Positions 53,477 to 54,764 of a DNA stretch of 54,764 nucleotides are shown here, in pieces (position 1 is the stretch's first letter; each line of letters opens with the position of its first letter). The position numbers were made by a program, and so were the translations under genes. This DNA is from Acinetobacter sp. 10FS3-1 (GTDB taxonomy: Bacteria; Pseudomonadota; Gammaproteobacteria; Pseudomonadales; Moraxellaceae), in assembly GCF_013343215.1 (NCBI RefSeq), contig NZ_CP039147.1:1-54764 (forward strand). The letters are read 5' to 3'. The notes beneath the pieces are model-generated. The model had not been told where the DNA came from and searched no databases. It worked only from the letters and a program-made list of their open reading frames with translations.

Positions 53477-54639
53477 TATTGCTGTCCTCCATTTTCCTTG
53501 ATATTTGTAGGTTGCCACTGCTTAATTTTTAATTTTTGCTCAGGCTGTATACGATCAGCCCCTTCAACAATGACTTTCTCACCTGCTTGTAACCCTTGTT
53601 TGATCACATAGTTATTTTGATAACGTTGACCAAGCTGAACAGGCTTGCTTTGCGCTAAACCTTTTTGATTAACAATCGTAACATTGGCTTTACCACTAAT
53701 ATCATGTTGAATCGCTTGTTCTGGAACTAGGAGCGCATTTTCAACTTGAGCTCGGCTCATATTGACTCGAACATACATGCCTGGCAAAAGTTTTTGATTT
53801 TCATTATTGGCTAAAATACGGATTGTGACATCACCCGTATCAGGATCAACTTTAGTATCCGAAAATAGGATTTCACCTGTAACGTTATAAGGTTTACCCT
53901 GACTATTTAGGATTTCAACCGTATGTTTGGTATTTGACACGTCACCTTGCTGTAAAGCTTCCTGTAGTTTTTCATAATCACTAATTGATTGCTTTACATC
54001 AACATAGACTTTATTAATCTGTTGTATTACGGCCATTGCATTAGTATCACCTTGACCAACTAATGCACCCTCAGTCACTAAGATTTCACCAATCGTTCCC
54101 GAGATAGGGGCTGTAACAGTCGCATATTTAAGATTAAGTTGTTGTCTGCTTAACATGGCTTGCATTTGCGCCACATCGGCTTTTGCTTTTTGATAATCTG
54201 CTTCGGTATTGTTGTATTCCTGCTGACTAACCGCATTTACTTTTACTAATTCAGTGTAGCGTTTTAACAGCACCTGCAAACGTGTCACCTCAGCTTGTGC
54301 ACGGTTTAAAGTGGCTTGATTGCTTTTTACATCTGCCTGAAATATTTCAGAATTCAATTTAAAAAGCGGTTGACCTGCTTGCACATAAGAGCCTTGCTTA
54401 AAAAGTACTTTATCAACAATTCCACCTACTTGCGGGCGAATTTCAGCAATACGGTAAGCGACAACACGGCCTGGAAGATTTTCAATTAAATTCATGGAAT
54501 GCGGTAATACCGTGATGGTACTGACAACCGCTGGTGGCATTTCTGTTGGGGACTGTTCAGCATCTTTGGCTTGTGTACAGCCGATTAAAAGTACAGTTGT
54601 AATAAGTATTGAACCTATTAAATGATAATGTGTTGACAT
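53476..54639 (-). CDS. adeA: AdeA-like membrane fusion protein
   Basis: 387 aa periplasmic adaptor (HlyD/AcrA family). The lipobox LLIGC (Cys about 21) anchors it to the inner membrane. Residues 60-80 and 170-190 form the lipoyl-like half-motifs (RPQVGGIVDKVLFKQGSYVQAGQPLF and TAPISGTIGEILVTEGALVG), with a coiled-coil hairpin between (about 95-160). It links the RND pump to an outer-membrane channel, which must come from elsewhere because no adeC is present here. It starts the pump operon; three 11-bp direct repeats lie 68 bp upstream. Confidence 0.93.
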   Translation of the reverse strand: MSTHYHLIGSILITTVLLIGCTQAKDAEQSPTEMPPAVVSTITVLPHSMNLIENLPGRVVAYRIAEIRPQVGGIVDKVLFKQGSYVQAGQPLFKLNSEIFQADVKSNQATLNRAQAEVTRLQVLLKRYTELVKVNAVSQQEYNNTEADYQKAKADVAQMQAMLSRQQLNLKYATVTAPISGTIGEILVTEGALVGQGDTNAMAVIQQINKVYVDVKQSISDYEKLQEALQQGDVSNTKHTVEILNSQGKPYNVTGEILFSDTKVDPDTGDVTIRILANNENQKLLPGMYVRVNMSRAQVENALLVPEQAIQHDISGKANVTIVNQKGLAQSKPVQLGQRYQNNYVIKQGLQAGEKVIVEGADRIQPEQKLKIKQWQPTNIKENGGQQ

Positions 54640-54706
54640 GCTTTTTCAGAGGGGGGGTTTTAGATACTACTATTTTGAAATAGCAGTGTTTATGAATTGC
54701 TGATGT

Positions 54707-54739
54707 TGTGTGGAGATTGTGTGGAGATTGTGTGGAGAG
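54707..54739 (-). promoter_or_regulatory. Three 11-bp direct repeats upstream of adeA
   Basis: TGTGTGGAGAT occurs twice (54707-54717, 54718-54728), followed by TGTGTGGAGAG (54729-54739). On the adeA sense strand the units read ATCTCCACACA. AdeR of A. baumannii is known to bind direct repeats in the spacer upstream of adeA, so these are good candidates for the AdeR-like regulator's sites. Confidence 0.65.
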
Positions 54740-54764
54740 ATTAAAAGATTTATTTTTTAATGAC

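Noticed and set aside
50375..53518. AdeB start at 53518
   Set aside because: The first 14 residues are not family-like and overlap adeA; the start at 53476 gives the conserved N-terminus and a TAATG overlap.

Overview
The window looks like part of a large plasmid (or plasmid-derived accessory region) from an Acinetobacter species. The evidence is low-GC coding sequence, a carbapenemase gene recognised as blaOXA-58 flanked by two ISAba3 copies, XerC/XerD-type pdif recombination sites, an AdeRS/AdeAB-type efflux locus, and a ParA/ParB partition operon. No rRNA, tRNA or CRISPR array was seen, and no classical Rep initiator was recognised.

Layout. (1) 0.3-1.8 kb: a LysE exporter convergent with an AraC regulator, then a pdif site. 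(2) 2.0-7.2 kb: a serine recombinase, then small defence-type genes: an Abi_C/HEPN-like protein, a pentapeptide-repeat protein, two small unknown proteins next to an AbiTii-domain protein, and a GNAT/ribbon-helix-helix pair resembling a TacAT toxin-antitoxin. (3) 7.5-9.5 kb: remains of a type I restriction-modification locus (frameshifted hsdM, hsdS cut short, no hsdR). (4) 9.5-25.8 kb, minus strand: a complete type I BREX operon, brxR-brxA-brxB-brxC-pglX-[AAA/TOPRIM]-pglZ-brxL, followed by a small winged-helix gene. The extra gene between pglX and pglZ is coupled to both and resembles a single-chain PARIS (AriA-AriB) or OLD-type effector. (5) 26-29.5 kb: a DUF4236 protein, a Fic toxin with its VbhA-like antitoxin, and a DUF262-like/HNH protein. 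(6) 30.7-37.1 kb: a three-gene operon with two very large tyrosine-recombinase-related proteins, probably the mobility module of the defence island. (7) 37.4-39.1 kb: parAB flanked by two matching palindromes, likely centromere or operator sites. (8) 39.1-43.8 kb: IS remnants, a decayed IS5-type element, a helicase-like gene, about 1 kb of repeat-rich non-coding DNA, and an intact-looking IS3-family element that truncates a second araC gene. (9) 44.3-46.7 kb: a pdif-bounded module carrying ISAba3-blaOXA-58-partial ISAba3. (10) 46.8-54.7 kb: adeR-adeS-like genes convergent with a 14-TM MFS exporter and an adeA-adeB-like pump operon, with three 11-bp direct repeats upstream of adeA.

How it works together: the window joins a dense phage-defence island (BREX plus a nested AAA/TOPRIM gene, Abi, Fic and HNH genes) to resistance genes (OXA-58, RND and MFS efflux). 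Several recombination systems can reshuffle these parts: Xer/pdif, a serine recombinase, tyrosine recombinases and IS elements. All family assignments are from reading motifs; no database search was run.
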